Of a stretch of DNA of 64,000 bases, positions 24,507 through 34,891 are shown piece after piece (within the stretch, counting starts at the first letter, position 1; the number at the start of each line of letters is the position of its first letter). Under the pieces are notes generated by a model. It did no database searches, had not been told where the DNA came from, and saw only the letters and a program-made list of their open reading frames with translations. Origin of the DNA: Helicobacter cetorum (GTDB lineage: Bacteria; Campylobacterota; Campylobacteria; Campylobacterales; DZAY01); contig DZAY01000005.1 in the NCBI GenBank assembly GCA_022729735.1, positions 1-64,000 on the forward strand. The letters run 5' to 3'. A program made the translations under genes and the position numbers.

Positions 24507-26045
24507 TTGAATTTATTAATAGTTTTTATAATTATAGTAGCAATATTGATAATTTTTATAAAACTAAAAGAGTTTAAAAATATAAAAATTTTAAAACAGA
24601 TATTAGCACTTTCTGTTGATGGTATTCATATAATATCGGAAGATGGAAAACTTATATTATGTAGTGACTCTTTTGCAAAAATGCTTGGTTATGAAATAAA
24701 TGAGATAAATAAATTGAGTGTATTTGATTTTGATATTGGTCTAAGTAAAGAAATTATGTATGAACGATTAAAAAAAACAGCAGATGGTGAAGTTACTTTT
24801 GAGACTCAACATACAAAAAAAGATGGCACTATAATTGATGTTGAAATTTATATGAAAGGATTTATCCTTGATAATAAAAGATGCTTTTTTGCTTCATCAA
24901 GAGATATTAGTGATAGAAAAAGAAAAGCAGAAGAGTTAGAAAGAATTAATTATGAGTTTGAAATAGCTCAAGAAATAGCAAATTTGGGAAGTTGGGTTTG
25001 GTATATAAATGAGCAAAAGTTTAAAGGTTCAAAAGAAACAAAAAGATTATACAAATATGATAGAGATGATGAGGTAACATTTGAAACTCATTTAAATATA
25101 ATTCATAAAGACGATAGAGAAGCTGTAAAAAATAGATTTGCAGAAGCTTTTAATAGTGGAATTTATGACTCTACTCATAGAGTTATTATAAATAATGAAA
25201 TTAAATGGATGAGAGAAAAAGCAAAATTTATAAAAGATAAAGATGGAGATTATTTCAAAGCTTATGGAATAGGACAAGATATTACAGAGTTAAAACAAAA
25301 TGATGAAAAAATATTAAAACTCAATAATGAGCTTATTACAAAAAGTAAAATGGCTCAACTTGGAGAGATGCTTAGAATTATTGCACACCAATGGAAACAA
25401 CCACTTAGTATAATATCATCTCAAGCAACAGTGCTATTTTATGAAAAAGAGTTTTCAGGGACATATAGCGAAATAAATGTGCAAAATTTTTTGAATGAAG
25501 TCATAAAACAGATAGAGTATTTAAGTCAAACTATTGATGATTTTAGACATTTCAATAATCCAAATAAAAAACCAACTTTGATAAATTTAAAAAATACAAT
25601 TGAAAATAGTTTGGAAATTTTAGAATATGATATACATAGATTTGATATAAAAATTAAAAAAAATTTAAATATATCAACATCTATATTAATGAATGATAAT
25701 GAGTTTATGCAAGTTATTATTAATTTAATCAAAAATTCTAAAGATGAGTTTGTTTCAAAATCAATTTCCAATCGATATGTAATAATTAATGGCTATGAAG
25801 ATAGCAATTATATAATTGTGGAATTTATAGACAATGGAGGTGGAATAAAAGATAATATTTTGCCTCATATATTTGATATATTTTTTACTACAAAAAATAG
25901 TCAAAACGGAACAGGACTTGGACTTGATTTATGTAAAACAATTATTGAAAACCATATGAATGGGACAATTGTAGCTGATAATATTGAAACAGAGTATGGA
26001 TTTGGAGCAAGATTTACAATAAAAATTCCAAAGAAAGATAGTTAA
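24507..26045 (+). CDS. PAS-domain sensor histidine kinase
   Basis: A 512-residue membrane-tethered kinase. One N-terminal membrane helix (about 3-20) is followed by two PAS domains (about 30-140, with ISEDGKLILCSDSFAKMLGY, and about 150-260). A coiled linker, a DHp domain with phospho-acceptor in IIAHQWKQPLS, and a HATPase domain with IKNSKDEF, FIDNGGGIKD and GTGLGLDLCK follow. The AHQW(R/K)QPL form of the H box is very common in Campylobacterota. Translation appears to start at TTG 24507 with AAAGG six bases upstream. It has no cognate regulator directly beside it; the REC protein 155 bases upstream is the nearest. Confidence 0.9.
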   Translation: MNLLIVFIIIVAILIIFIKLKEFKNIKILKQILALSVDGIHIISEDGKLILCSDSFAKMLGYEINEINKLSVFDFDIGLSKEIMYERLKKTADGEVTFETQHTKKDGTIIDVEIYMKGFILDNKRCFFASSRDISDRKRKAEELERINYEFEIAQEIANLGSWVWYINEQKFKGSKETKRLYKYDRDDEVTFETHLNIIHKDDREAVKNRFAEAFNSGIYDSTHRVIINNEIKWMREKAKFIKDKDGDYFKAYGIGQDITELKQNDEKILKLNNELITKSKMAQLGEMLRIIAHQWKQPLSIISSQATVLFYEKEFSGTYSEINVQNFLNEVIKQIEYLSQTIDDFRHFNNPNKKPTLINLKNTIENSLEILEYDIHRFDIKIKKNLNISTSILMNDNEFMQVIINLIKNSKDEFVSKSISNRYVIINGYEDSNYIIVEFIDNGGGIKDNILPHIFDIFFTTKNSQNGTGLGLDLCKTIIENHMNGTIVADNIETEYGFGARFTIKIPKKDS

Positions 26046-26084
26046 AAAATTAATAAATTTCCATTTTGTATTAAAAAAGGTTTA

Positions 26085-26090
26085 TATAAT
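26085..26090 (+). promoter_or_regulatory. Possible -10 element upstream of typA
   Basis: TATAAT lies 45 bases before the typA TTG start, within the short gap after the sensor kinase gene. A convincing -35 is not seen, as is common in this phylum. The call rests on the perfect hexamer and position only. Confidence 0.3.
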
Positions 26091-26134
26091 TATAAAAGTA
26101 TGTTAAAATTGCAAAATTTTTTTAGGAGTTAATT

Positions 26135-27937
26135 TTGCAAAATATTAGAAATATTGCCGTTATTGCCCATGTTGATCATGGTAAAACAACATTAGTTGAT
26201 GGATTGTTAAGACAATCAGGAACATTTAAAGCACATCAAGAGGTTTCAGAAAGAGTTATGGATAGCAATGATATTGAAAAAGAGCGAGGAATTACTATCT
26301 TAGCTAAAAACACTGCTATTGTGTATCAAGATACAAAGATAAATATTATCGATACTCCAGGCCATGCTGATTTTGGTGGAGAAGTTGAACGAGTTTTAAA
26401 AATGGTTGATGGTGTATTACTTTTAGTTGATGCTTATGAAGGTGTTATGCCTCAAACAAAGTTTGTTGTAAAAAAAGCATTAGCTTTAGGAATTAGACCA
26501 ATTTTGGTTGTAAATAAGATTGATAAACCTTCAGCAGAACCAGAGCGAGTTGTAAATGAGATATTTGACCTATTTGTAGCACTTGGTGCAACAGATGAGC
26601 AGTTAGATTTTCCAGTAGTATATGCTTCAGGAATTGGTGGATTTGCGAAATTAAATGTTGATGATGAGTCTGATAACTTAATTCCAATGTTTGATGTAAT
26701 TTTAAGTCATGTTCCAAAACCTTCAGGCTCTCCAGATGATTCAACTCAAATGCAAGTATTTACACTTGATTATGATAACTATGTAGGTAGAATTGGAATT
26801 TCAAGAATATTTAATGGAAAAGTGAAAAAAAATCAACAAATTATGCTTGCAAAAGCTGATGGTGAAGTAGTTGCTGGAAAAGTTACAAAATTAATCGGAT
26901 TTTTGGGAATTGATAGATTTGATATAGAAGAAGCAGAAGCTGGAGATATTGTAGCAATTGCTGGATTTGAAACTATGGATATTGGAGATAGTTTAGTTTG
27001 TCCAAATAATATTTTACCACTTGACCCACTACATATTGAAGAGCCAACTCTATCTGTAATTTTTGCTGTAAATGATTCACCATTAGCAGGAACAGAAGGA
27101 AAACATGTAACTTCATCAAAAATAAAAGATAGATTACAAAAAGAAGCACAAAAAAATATTGCAATGAAATTTGAAGACCTTGGCGAAGGTAAATTTAGAG
27201 TTAGTGGAAGAGGCGAGTTACAAATCACAATTTTAGCTGAAAATTTACGAAGAGAAGATTTTGAGTTTAGTATTTCGCGACCAGAAGTTATTACAAAAAC
27301 TGAAGGAAATCTAAAATTAGAACCATTTGAGTATTTAGTTGTAGATGTTCCATCTGACTATTCTGGAACAGTAATTGAAAAACTTGGCAAGAGAAAAGCA
27401 GAAATGAAATCTATGACTCCTATGGTTGATAATAGTGTAAGAATTGAATTTGAGATTCCTGCAAGAGGTTTAATTGGATTTAGAAGTGAATTTTTGACAG
27501 ATACAAAAGGTGAGGGTGTATTAAATCACTCATTTTTAGAGTTTAGACCATATGTTGGAACTGTTGAAAGTAGAAAAAATGGTGCATTAATTTCTATGGA
27601 AAATGGTGTAGCTATCGCATTTTCTTTGGGAAATATTCAAGAAAGAGGCTCTCTATTTGTAAAACCTCAAGATAAAATTTATGTTGGAATGGTAATTGGT
27701 GAGCATAGTAGAGCAAATGATTTAGAAGTAAATCCTGTTAAAGCTAAACATTTAACAAATATGAGAGCTTCTGGTTCTGATGATGCAATTAAACTTGTTC
27801 CACCACGAGATATGAATTTAGAGAGAGCTTTGGAGTGGATTGAAGATGATGAAATTTTGGAAATTACTCCAAAAACTATTAGAGTTAGAAAAAAATATCT
27901 TGACCCAAATATGAGAAAACGAATGCAAAAAAATTAA
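26135..27937 (+). CDS. typA: Ribosome-associated GTPase TypA/BipA
   Basis: TypA is an EF-G-like translational GTPase that binds ribosomes and affects 50S assembly and stress adaptation. The 600-residue protein has [10 protein letters not shown] (G1), RGITI (G2), [10 protein letters not shown] (G3) and NKIDKP (G4), then beta-barrel, EF-G III/V-like domains and the TypA-specific C-terminal domain ([24 protein letters not shown]). TTG start with AGGAG at good spacing. Length is normal. The nitroreductase pseudogene follows after 16 bases, probably co-transcribed. Confidence 0.97.
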   Translation: MQNIRNIAVIAHVDHGKTTLVDGLLRQSGTFKAHQEVSERVMDSNDIEKERGITILAKNTAIVYQDTKINIIDTPGHADFGGEVERVLKMVDGVLLLVDAYEGVMPQTKFVVKKALALGIRPILVVNKIDKPSAEPERVVNEIFDLFVALGATDEQLDFPVVYASGIGGFAKLNVDDESDNLIPMFDVILSHVPKPSGSPDDSTQMQVFTLDYDNYVGRIGISRIFNGKVKKNQQIMLAKADGEVVAGKVTKLIGFLGIDRFDIEEAEAGDIVAIAGFETMDIGDSLVCPNNILPLDPLHIEEPTLSVIFAVNDSPLAGTEGKHVTSSKIKDRLQKEAQKNIAMKFEDLGEGKFRVSGRGELQITILAENLRREDFEFSISRPEVITKTEGNLKLEPFEYLVVDVPSDYSGTVIEKLGKRKAEMKSMTPMVDNSVRIEFEIPARGLIGFRSEFLTDTKGEGVLNHSFLEFRPYVGTVESRKNGALISMENGVAIAFSLGNIQERGSLFVKPQDKIYVGMVIGEHSRANDLEVNPVKAKHLTNMRASGSDDAIKLVPPRDMNLERALEWIEDDEILEITPKTIRVRKKYLDPNMRKRMQKN

Positions 27938-27953
27938 TCATAATGGAGTAGTC

Positions 27954-28572
27954 ATGAGAGATAGTTTAAAAAAAGCTTTTGAATTTAGACATGCCTGCAA
28001 ACTATTTGATAGTGAAAAGAAGATTTCTAAAGAAGATTTAGATTTTATTTTAGAAACTTCTGCTCTATCTCCATCATCTTTTGGAATGGAAGGAAGTAGA
28101 TTAATAATCGTTCAATCTCAAGATTTAAAAGAACAATTACAAATTACAACCACTATGTTGGAATCAACCACAAATTAGTAGTTGTAGTGATTTAATCGTT
28201 ATAACATCTCTAACAAAAGATTTAGAACCAAATAGTGAATATGTCAAAAACATGTTTAAAAGAAGAGATTTTCCAAATGATATGTATGAAGCTTATCTTA
28301 AAAGATATGAAGATTTTATGCAAGAGCGAGATTTAGCATGTTGGTCTTCTAAACAGAGCTATATTTTGGCTACATCTATTATGATTAGTGCATCATACAT
28401 TGGAATTGACTCTTGTCCAATTGAAGGTTTTAATCAAGCAGAAGTTGAAGAGTGTTTAGAAATAGATACAAAAAAATCTCAAATTTCTCTATTAATTGCT
28501 CTTGGATATAGAATAAAAGAGCAACCAAGCAGATATAGATTAGATATTAATGATTTGATTGAGTATAGGTGA
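27954..28572 (+). pseudogene. NAD(P)H-dependent nitroreductase family protein, frameshifted
   Basis: Two ORFs together match a flavin-dependent nitroreductase of about 205 residues. The first (75 codons) has FEFRHACKLFDSEKKIS and ALSPSSFGMEGSR, the FMN-binding start of the family; the second (28252-28572) has ATSIMISASYIGIDSCPIEGF and the closing ALGYR. Between them the frame carrying CWNQPQISSCSDLIVITS is open. Deleting one base near 28154-28156 (ACCACTATGTTGG) joins them. SD GGAG precedes the ATG. This is the third single-base break in the window; real loss or sequence error cannot be decided here. Confidence 0.88.
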
Positions 28573-28662
28573 TTAATTTTTAACATATTAAGTCTCTATA
28601 ATTTATCAAATGTTAATTGATTTTTATATAAAATGCTTTCAAAATTTTTAAAAGGTTGAAAT

Positions 28663-29343
28663 ATGGAAGGAAATTTATTTCTATTTCTTGGTCTAATCTC
28701 ACACGACCACACATTTATATACCTGTCACACACTATTTTAGTGGCTGGATTAGTGCTATTTTTAGCTAAAGTTGCAGTTAGTTCTCTTCAACTCGTTCCA
28801 AAAGGAGCTCAAAATATTTTAGAAGCTTATCTAAAATTTGTAGTTACAATGGGTGCTGATGTTATGGGAGAAGAGAATGCTAAAAAATATATGCCATTGA
28901 TTGCTACAATTGGACTAATGGTATTTATCTCTAATATGATTGGTATTATTCCAGGATTTGAATCACCAACAGCAAATATTAATTTTACTTTGACTTTGGC
29001 TCTTATAGTATTTATCTACTATAACTATCAAGGTATCAAAAAGAATGGTTTTGTAAGCTATTTCGCACACTTTGCTGGACCTATGAAAATTCTTGCTCCT
29101 CTAATGTTTCCAATTGAGATAATTTCTCACTTATCAAGAATTGTATCTCTGTCCTTCCGACTTTTTGGAAATATCAAAGGTGATGACCTATTCTTAGCAG
29201 TTCTATTAATGCTTGCTCCGTGGATTGTGCCACTACCAGCTTTTGGAACACTACTATTTTTTGGTATATTACAAGCATTTATATTTATGATACTCACTTA
29301 TGTATATATAGGTGGAGCTATTATGATGGAAGATAATCACTAA
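28663..29343 (+). CDS. atpB: ATP synthase F0 subunit a (AtpB)
   Basis: Subunit a forms the proton half-channels against the c-ring in the inner membrane. The 226-residue protein has five to six hydrophobic helices and the essential arginine in [15 protein letters not shown], plus the [14 protein letters not shown] segment. SD AAAAGG precedes the ATG. As in other Campylobacterota, atpB stands apart from the main atp operon; no other ATP synthase gene is present here. A short intergenic region with TATAAT-like and TATAAA-like sequences precedes it and probably holds its promoter. Confidence 0.96.
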   Translation: MEGNLFLFLGLISHDHTFIYLSHTILVAGLVLFLAKVAVSSLQLVPKGAQNILEAYLKFVVTMGADVMGEENAKKYMPLIATIGLMVFISNMIGIIPGFESPTANINFTLTLALIVFIYYNYQGIKKNGFVSYFAHFAGPMKILAPLMFPIEIISHLSRIVSLSFRLFGNIKGDDLFLAVLLMLAPWIVPLPAFGTLLFFGILQAFIFMILTYVYIGGAIMMEDNH

Positions 29344-29346
29344 AAT

Positions 29347-29628
29347 ATGTTTAGACAAAATGCCCTTGAGATACTAATTAATGTTCTCTTGGGTTTTGCT
29401 TGGGGAATTTCTCTACTTGGAGCAATTGTTTCATTTGACCTCTTTTATGGCTTTGGCTTAGTTACTGCTATTGTTGCTTCTCTTATTGGCTCACTTTTTG
29501 GAATTTTTATGGTTTTAAGTTTAGAATTTATGCTACTTCAAATTGAGCGAAACAAGAAACTCGATAAACAAAATGAGAATTTAGAAAAAATTTTACATAA
29601 GTTAGATGAAAAGTTATCTAATAACTGA
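29347..29628 (+). CDS. Small inner-membrane protein with coiled-coil tail
   Basis: I do not recognise a named family. The 93-residue product has two hydrophobic helices (about 8-28 and 33-57) and a charged coiled-coil C-terminus (QIERNKKLDKQNENLEKIL). It starts three bases after atpB and overlaps the ThiE-like gene by 23 bases, so it is co-expressed with subunit a. Its place invites comparison with AtpI/AtpZ-type assembly factors, but I see no diagnostic motif, so this is only a positional hint. Confidence 0.6.
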   Translation: MFRQNALEILINVLLGFAWGISLLGAIVSFDLFYGFGLVTAIVASLIGSLFGIFMVLSLEFMLLQIERNKKLDKQNENLEKILHKLDEKLSNN

Positions 29629-30160
29629 CCCACATTATTATAGTAGTTCTTCAGATATTTTTAAATCCAAACTACAAAAAGCTTTAAAAGATTTCAGAGT
29701 AGATTATGCTCTATTTAGAGATAAAAAATCACTAAACAGAGTTGAGTTAGCAGAAGTTTTTATAAATTGTTTAAAAAATTCTAATACAAAATCTTTAATA
29801 CATACAGACATAAACTTAGCAAAAAAATTAAATGCTTTTGGTGTTCATTTAGATTCTAATTCATTTGATAAAATATCAAATGTAAAAGAGTTAGGACTAT
29901 TTTGCATAATCAGCACTCATACAATTTCTGAAGCAAAATTGGCTTATGAAATGGGAGCTGATGCAATAACTTTTAGTCCAATATTTGAAACTCCAAATAA
30001 GGGCAAACCTCAAGGTTTAGAGAAGTTAAAACAAATAGTTGATACAATTCCCATAAAGCTATTTGCTCTTGGTGGAATTATTGGCATTCACGAAATTGAG
30101 TTATTAAATGGAGTTAATCCTTACGGATTTGCTTCGATTAGATATTTTATAAAGGAATAA
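29606..30160 (+). CDS. ThiE/TenI-like thiamine phosphate synthase family protein
   Basis: A 184-residue TIM-barrel protein of the ThiE/TenI family. Visible family traits are the FRDKKS strand near the N-terminus, [11 protein letters not shown] (ThiE GVHLGQ.D position), the [20 protein letters not shown] phosphate-loop region and FALGGII near the end. The canonical H-L-G-Q-x-D reads H-L-D-S-N-S and the diphosphate-site residues are only partly kept. So thiazole-phosphate coupling activity is uncertain and a TenI-like role is possible. It overlaps the membrane-protein gene and is two bases from gatB. No other thiamine genes are nearby. Confidence 0.75.
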   Translation: MKSYLITDPHYYSSSSDIFKSKLQKALKDFRVDYALFRDKKSLNRVELAEVFINCLKNSNTKSLIHTDINLAKKLNAFGVHLDSNSFDKISNVKELGLFCIISTHTISEAKLAYEMGADAITFSPIFETPNKGKPQGLEKLKQIVDTIPIKLFALGGIIGIHEIELLNGVNPYGFASIRYFIKE

Positions 30161-30162
30161 AA

Positions 30163-31587
30163 ATGTTTGAAACAGTTATTGGATTAGAAGTGCATGTTCA
30201 GCTAAATACAAAAACAAAAATATTTTGTGGTTGTGCTACAAGTTTTGGAGATGAGCCAAACAAAAATACCTGCCCTGTATGTTTGGGACTTCCTGGGGCT
30301 TTGCCTGTATTAAATAAGGAAGTTGTGAAAAAAGCTATTAGTTTTGGAACTGCTGTAAATGCAAAAATTAATAGAGAGTCTATTTTTGCAAGAAAAAACT
30401 ACTTTTATCCAGATTTACCAAAAGCTTATCAAATATCTCAATTTGAACTCCCAATTGTTGGAGAAGGTGAGCTATTTATAGATTTTGAAGATGGAAATAG
30501 GAAACGAATTAGAGTTACAAGAGCTCATTTAGAAGAAGATGCGGGAAAAAATATTCATGATGGAGATGAAAGTTTAGTAGATTTAAATAGAGCTTGCACA
30601 CCACTATTAGAAATAGTAAGTCATCCAGATATGAGTAATGCAACTGAAGCGATACTTTATCTAAAAAAACTGCACTCAATTGTGAGATATTTAGGAATTA
30701 GTGATGCAAATATGCAAGAAGGCTCTTTTAGATGTGATGCAAATGTATCTATTAGACCAAAAGGTGATGAAAAACTATATACAAGAGTTGAAATTAAAAA
30801 TTTAAATAGTTTCAAATTTATCCAAAAAGCAATTGAGTTTGAAGTTGAGAGACAAATAAATGCTTGGGAAGATGGTATTTATAGCAAGGAAGTAGTGCAA
30901 GAGACAAGACTATTTGATACTATAAAAGGTGTTACAAGAAGTATGAGGGGCAAAGAAGAGAGTGCAGATTATAGATATTTTCCTGACCCTGATTTATTGC
31001 CACTAATTATTCCAGATGATTTAATGCAAGAAGCGATAGTTATTCCAGAATTGCCCGACCAAAAACGAGAGAGATTTGTAAAAGAGTTTGGACTAAAAGA
31101 GTATGATGCAACAGTTTTGACATCAACAATTGAGATGGCAAACTTTTTTGAAGAGATGTTAAAAGATGGAATTGAGCCAAAGAATGGTGTAAGTTGGCTA
31201 ACAGTTGAGCTTCAAGGCAGACTTAAAAATGGTTTAACTATTGAAACTTCTCCAATAAATGCTAAAACTTTAGCAACACTAATTAAGCGAATTGAAGATA
31301 AAACTATAAGTGGAAAAGCTGGTAAAGATGTGCTTGATTATTTAATGGAAAATTCGCTTAGTGTTGATGAAGCAATCGAAAAATTGGGATTAAAACAGGT
31401 TAGTGATGAAGGTGCAATTATTGCGATTATTGATGAAGTAATTTCTAAAAATATGGATAAAGTTGAGCAATACAGAGCAGGAAAAGTGCAACTACTTGGA
31501 TTTTTTGTTGGACAAATTATTAAACTTAGTGGTGGTAAAGCCAATCCAAATTTAGTAAATGAGTTAGTAAAGCAGAAACTAAGCTAA
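30163..31587 (+). CDS. gatB: Aspartyl/glutamyl-tRNA amidotransferase subunit B (GatB)
   Basis: GatB is the kinase/tRNA-binding subunit of GatCAB, which converts Glu-tRNA(Gln) and Asp-tRNA(Asn) to the amidated forms. The 474-residue protein begins with the typical [18 protein letters not shown], with the [11 protein letters not shown] zinc site after it. The cradle core includes [17 protein letters not shown], and the helical and YqeY-like C-terminal domains complete it. SD AAGGAA precedes ATG. Full length. gpsA overlaps its end by one base. Confidence 0.97.
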   Translation: MFETVIGLEVHVQLNTKTKIFCGCATSFGDEPNKNTCPVCLGLPGALPVLNKEVVKKAISFGTAVNAKINRESIFARKNYFYPDLPKAYQISQFELPIVGEGELFIDFEDGNRKRIRVTRAHLEEDAGKNIHDGDESLVDLNRACTPLLEIVSHPDMSNATEAILYLKKLHSIVRYLGISDANMQEGSFRCDANVSIRPKGDEKLYTRVEIKNLNSFKFIQKAIEFEVERQINAWEDGIYSKEVVQETRLFDTIKGVTRSMRGKEESADYRYFPDPDLLPLIIPDDLMQEAIVIPELPDQKRERFVKEFGLKEYDATVLTSTIEMANFFEEMLKDGIEPKNGVSWLTVELQGRLKNGLTIETSPINAKTLATLIKRIEDKTISGKAGKDVLDYLMENSLSVDEAIEKLGLKQVSDEGAIIAIIDEVISKNMDKVEQYRAGKVQLLGFFVGQIIKLSGGKANPNLVNELVKQKLS

Positions 31588-32471
31588 TGGTTGGTGTTTT
31601 TGGTGCTGGTAAATGGGGAAGTGCTTTAGCTTTTGCTCTCTCATTTAAACAAAATGTAAAAATTAGTTCAAAAACTAAGAGAGAGCTAAATAATTTTACA
31701 ACTTTAGAAGATGTTTTAGATTGCAAATATTTAATAGTTGCTATCTCTTCTCAAGAGATAAAGAGTTGGTTTCAAAATAGTTTTAAATTTAAAAATCAAA
31801 AAATTTTGATAGCAAGTAAGGGAATAGATGTAAAAGAGGGGAAATTTTTAAATCAAATTATTGAAGAGTTTGTTCCAAAAGAGAATTTAGCATTTTTGTC
31901 TGGTCCCTCTTTTGCAAAAGAGGTAATGCAAGGTTTACCAACGGCTCTTGTAGTTAGCTCTACAAATTTAGAGTTAGCAAAAGAGTTTTCTACTCTCTTT
32001 CCAAAATTTATTAAATGTTATAGTGATGATGATGTAATTGGTGCTGAAATTTGTGGAGCTTATAAAAATGTTTTAGCTATTGCTTCTGGAATTTGTGATG
32101 GATTGGAGCTTGGAAATAATGCAAGAGCATCTTTGATTGCAAGAGGACTTGTTGAAATGGAGCGATTTGGTCTATTTTTTGGAGCAAAAGTTGATACATT
32201 TTTGGGTTTAAGTGGTGCTGGTGACCTATTTTTAACTGCGAGTTCAAATTTGAGTAGAAATTATAGAGTTGGATTTAAATTAGCAAAAAGAGAAAAATTG
32301 GAAAATATATTATATGAGATTGGCGAAGTTGCCGAAGGTGTTGTAACTGCAAAAGCGATTAAAAAAATTTCAGAGCGAGAAAAAATCTACACTCCAATAG
32401 TTAATGAAGTGTATAATATTCTGAATGGTAAAGAGCCAAAAGATAGCTTAAGTGATTTACTTCAAAGATAA
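31587..32471 (+). CDS. gpsA: Glycerol-3-phosphate dehydrogenase [NAD(P)+] GpsA
   Basis: GpsA makes sn-glycerol-3-phosphate for phospholipids from dihydroxyacetone phosphate. The 294-residue protein starts with the dinucleotide-binding VGVFGAGKWGSALA and has LSGPSFAKEV and the catalytic-lysine helix CGAYKNVLAIASGICDGL, then NARASLIARGLVEM and LSGAGDLFLT. All are diagnostic. It is slightly short at the N-terminal third compared with enteric GpsA (about 330-340), normal for Campylobacterota. Start overlaps the gatB stop; it ends two bases from the convergent DUF502 gene. Confidence 0.96.
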   Translation: MVGVFGAGKWGSALAFALSFKQNVKISSKTKRELNNFTTLEDVLDCKYLIVAISSQEIKSWFQNSFKFKNQKILIASKGIDVKEGKFLNQIIEEFVPKENLAFLSGPSFAKEVMQGLPTALVVSSTNLELAKEFSTLFPKFIKCYSDDDVIGAEICGAYKNVLAIASGICDGLELGNNARASLIARGLVEMERFGLFFGAKVDTFLGLSGAGDLFLTASSNLSRNYRVGFKLAKREKLENILYEIGEVAEGVVTAKAIKKISEREKIYTPIVNEVYNILNGKEPKDSLSDLLQR

Positions 32472-32473
32472 AT

Positions 32474-33070
32474 CTATTTTATATATTGGATTATTCCACT
32501 TTTAGCACTATCACTTACAACAACTCCCATTGACACAATAGTCTTTAGTGCATCATCTATACTAATATCTAAAATATCAACATCTTTTTTGTGCATAATT
32601 ACTACAAATCCATTTGTAGGATTTGGAGCAGTTGGAATAAATATTACATAATAGTCATTTGAAACTTTTGCTGTGATAAATCCTAATGATTTTGCATTTG
32701 AGTTTGGAAAATCAACCATAACTACATCTTTAAATGAGCTACCATCTCGCTTAAATATTAAATTTATACTATCTTGTAAAAATCTATAAATTGTTTTAAT
32801 AAATGGAATCTTATCGACAAGTCTTTCTAATAAAGTTATCATAAAAAACTTACCATTTTTTTCAACTACATATCCAATAATCATTAAAGCAGTAACACCT
32901 AAAACAATTAAAATTGCTAAAACTGTATAACCACCATCTAAATATTCTGCTGTGCTAATGAGTAGATAGTAACCAAACTTAATAGCCCATAAAATTATCT
33001 GAATAATGATAAAAAGAGGAATTATTGCTAAAATTCCTATCCATAAATATTTAAAAAGAGTCTTAAACAT
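32474..33070 (-). CDS. DUF502-family inner-membrane protein
   Basis: A 198-residue protein with two N-terminal membrane helices (about 7-30 and 47-69) and a soluble domain containing IPFIKTIYRFLQDS, VVMVDFPN...SLGFITAK and IFIPTAPNPTNGFVVIM, the conserved phrases of DUF502. The function of the family is unknown. ATG is preceded by AAGGATTTAAA. It is the only minus-strand gene between 26 and 50 kb, convergent with gpsA and divergent from the FTR-rhodanese gene, whose promoters must share the 100-base gap. Confidence 0.9.
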   Translation of the reverse strand: MFKTLFKYLWIGILAIIPLFIIIQIILWAIKFGYYLLISTAEYLDGGYTVLAILIVLGVTALMIIGYVVEKNGKFFMITLLERLVDKIPFIKTIYRFLQDSINLIFKRDGSSFKDVVMVDFPNSNAKSLGFITAKVSNDYYVIFIPTAPNPTNGFVVIMHKKDVDILDISIDDALKTIVSMGVVVSDSAKSGIIQYIK

Positions 33071-33168
33071 TTTAAATCCTTGAGAGAGTGTTTTAAATAG
33101 TGATATTTTACCTTATATTTAGCTCTTTTTGATATTATTTTGTAAAAAATTAAATAAAGGATTCTTGT

Positions 33169-33900
33169 TTGAGTGGTATTAATAAAATAGACCCTGAGTC
33201 TTTGGAATTTAAAAACGAGTTAGAGAAGACTCTAAAATTTACAGATAAGGTTTTGAAACAGTTTAATTTAGCTTATAATGTAGATGTAGAGATTGTAAAA
33301 TCTGTGCAATTTGGATTAACAAGAAATAAGTTAATTTATGACAAAAGGTATTGTCCATGTTTTTTTGTAACACAAACTGAAGAAGATAGAATTTGTCCTT
33401 GCAAACCTGCTTTAGAAATTGAAATTCCAAATGAAGGAAAATGTCATTGTGGAATATTCTGCACACCTGAAATAGCAAAACATGATGCTTTAGAAGAGAG
33501 TTTAGAAGAAGTGGTTCATACTCACTCAAGAGGATTGACAAAAGAAGAGTGTGAAGTGCTTTTAGCAAAAGAGCAGTTTGATTCAGAAGAGTTAGAAGCT
33601 TTAATTGAAGCGAGAAATTTAGGTATGGTTAAGTTTATTTTAGTTGATGTGCGAGAGTGGATGGAAAATAAATCATTTAAAATCAAAGGCACAGATTATC
33701 TTGTTCCAACTACAAGTTTTTATCAATCGATAGAACAGTTAGAAAATGTGAAAGATGAAAAAATTATAGTTTATTGTCATGTTGGTAGTAGAAGTGCATA
33801 TTGTCAAAGAATATTGAATGATTTAAAATATTCAAATGGAAAAGTTGGAAATTTAGCGCATGGTATTGTTGGATATTATGGAGAAATTGAGAGAGGATAA
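33169..33900 (+). CDS. Ferredoxin:thioredoxin reductase catalytic domain fused to rhodanese
   Basis: Residues about 45-105 carry the cysteine pattern of FTR catalytic subunits: CPC (62-64), CPC (76-78), CHC (92-94) and C98, ligands and redox partners of a 4Fe-4S centre. Residues about 130-240 form a rhodanese domain (FILVDVREWMEN, and active cysteine in VYCHVGSRSAYC). FTR domains reduce disulfides with ferredoxin electrons; rhodaneses carry persulfide sulfur. The fusion suggests a persulfide or disulfide reductase handling intracellular sulfur (inference). TTG start with AAAGG upstream. First gene of the long plus-strand operon running to 50.8 kb. Confidence 0.88.
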   Translation: MSGINKIDPESLEFKNELEKTLKFTDKVLKQFNLAYNVDVEIVKSVQFGLTRNKLIYDKRYCPCFFVTQTEEDRICPCKPALEIEIPNEGKCHCGIFCTPEIAKHDALEESLEEVVHTHSRGLTKEECEVLLAKEQFDSEELEALIEARNLGMVKFILVDVREWMENKSFKIKGTDYLVPTTSFYQSIEQLENVKDEKIIVYCHVGSRSAYCQRILNDLKYSNGKVGNLAHGIVGYYGEIERG

Positions 33901-33902
33901 GA

Positions 33903-34349
33903 ATGAAAGTATTATTAATAAAAGATGTAAAAGGGCTTGGAAAAGCTGGTGAGATAAAAGAGGTTAAAGATGGTTATGGGAATAACTTTTTAATTGGCAA
34001 AGGGTTTGCAAAATTAGCAACAGATGCAGTTATAAAGCAGTTTCAAGCAAAAGAGAGAGCAAAAGTAGAAGCAGAAGCAAAAGAGATTGAAAATTTAAAA
34101 AATTTAAAATCAAAAATAGAAGAATTAAAAATTTCAGTTACCAAAAAAGTTGGTGCAAATGGAGCATTGTATGGAGCTATCACAAAAGAAGATATTGCAA
34201 CTACTCTATTAGCTCAACATAAATTAGAAATTGATAAAAAGTGTATTGAGTTAAAAGAGCCTATTAAATCAACAGGACTTTATGAAATTGATTTAAAATT
34301 AGGACATGGAATTCACTCTAAACTATCTCTTGATGTAATGGCTGAATAA
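33903..34349 (+). CDS. rplI: 50S ribosomal protein L9 (bL9)
   Basis: L9 binds 23S rRNA and extends from the large subunit near L1. The 148-residue protein has the N-terminal domain [21 protein letters not shown]...NFLIGKGFA, the long connecting helix ([16 protein letters not shown]) and the C-terminal RNA-binding domain ([13 protein letters not shown]). SD GAGGAT precedes ATG. It starts two bases after the FTR-rhodanese gene and overlaps the hslV start by one base. Confidence 0.97.
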   Translation: MKVLLIKDVKGLGKAGEIKEVKDGYGNNFLIGKGFAKLATDAVIKQFQAKERAKVEAEAKEIENLKNLKSKIEELKISVTKKVGANGALYGAITKEDIATTLLAQHKLEIDKKCIELKEPIKSTGLYEIDLKLGHGIHSKLSLDVMAE

Positions 34350-34882
34350 TGTTTGATGCAACTACCATTTTAGCTTACAAAGGTGAAAAACTATCTGTCA
34401 TTGGTGGTGATGGACAAGTTACATTGGGAAATACTGTATTTAAAAATAATGCTACAAAAATTAGAACTCTATATCAAGGCAAAGTATTAGCTGGATTTGC
34501 GGGAAGCACAGCTGATGCTTTTAACCTATTTGATATGTTTGAAAAAATTTTAGAAAATAGAAAAGGTGATTTACTAAAATCTGTAATAGATTTCTCTAAA
34601 GAGTGGCGAAAAGATAAACTACTTAGAAGATTAGAAGCTATGATGATAGTTTTAGATAGAAATAATCTATTTATTTTGAGTGGAACAGGTGATGTGATTG
34701 AGCCAGAAGATGGAAAAATAGCAGCAATTGGAAGTGGTGGCTCTTATGCACTCTCATCAGCAAGGGCATTAGATAAATTTGCAAATATAAATGAAGAGAC
34801 TTTGGTTAAAGAAAGCTTAAAAATTGCAGGTGAAATTTGTATCTACACAAATACAAATATTAAAATATTAACTTTAGAATAG
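34349..34882 (+). CDS. hslV: ATP-dependent protease peptidase subunit HslV
   Basis: HslV is the proteasome-beta-like peptidase of the HslUV protease. The 177-residue product begins [12 protein letters not shown]; cleavage exposes the catalytic threonine of [19 protein letters not shown] and [11 protein letters not shown] are characteristic. Directly followed by hslU. The order rplI-hslV-hslU-era is a familiar Campylobacterota arrangement. Confidence 0.97.
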   Translation: MFDATTILAYKGEKLSVIGGDGQVTLGNTVFKNNATKIRTLYQGKVLAGFAGSTADAFNLFDMFEKILENRKGDLLKSVIDFSKEWRKDKLLRRLEAMMIVLDRNNLFILSGTGDVIEPEDGKIAAIGSGGSYALSSARALDKFANINEETLVKESLKIAGEICIYTNTNIKILTLE

Positions 34883-34891
34883 AGGAAAAAT

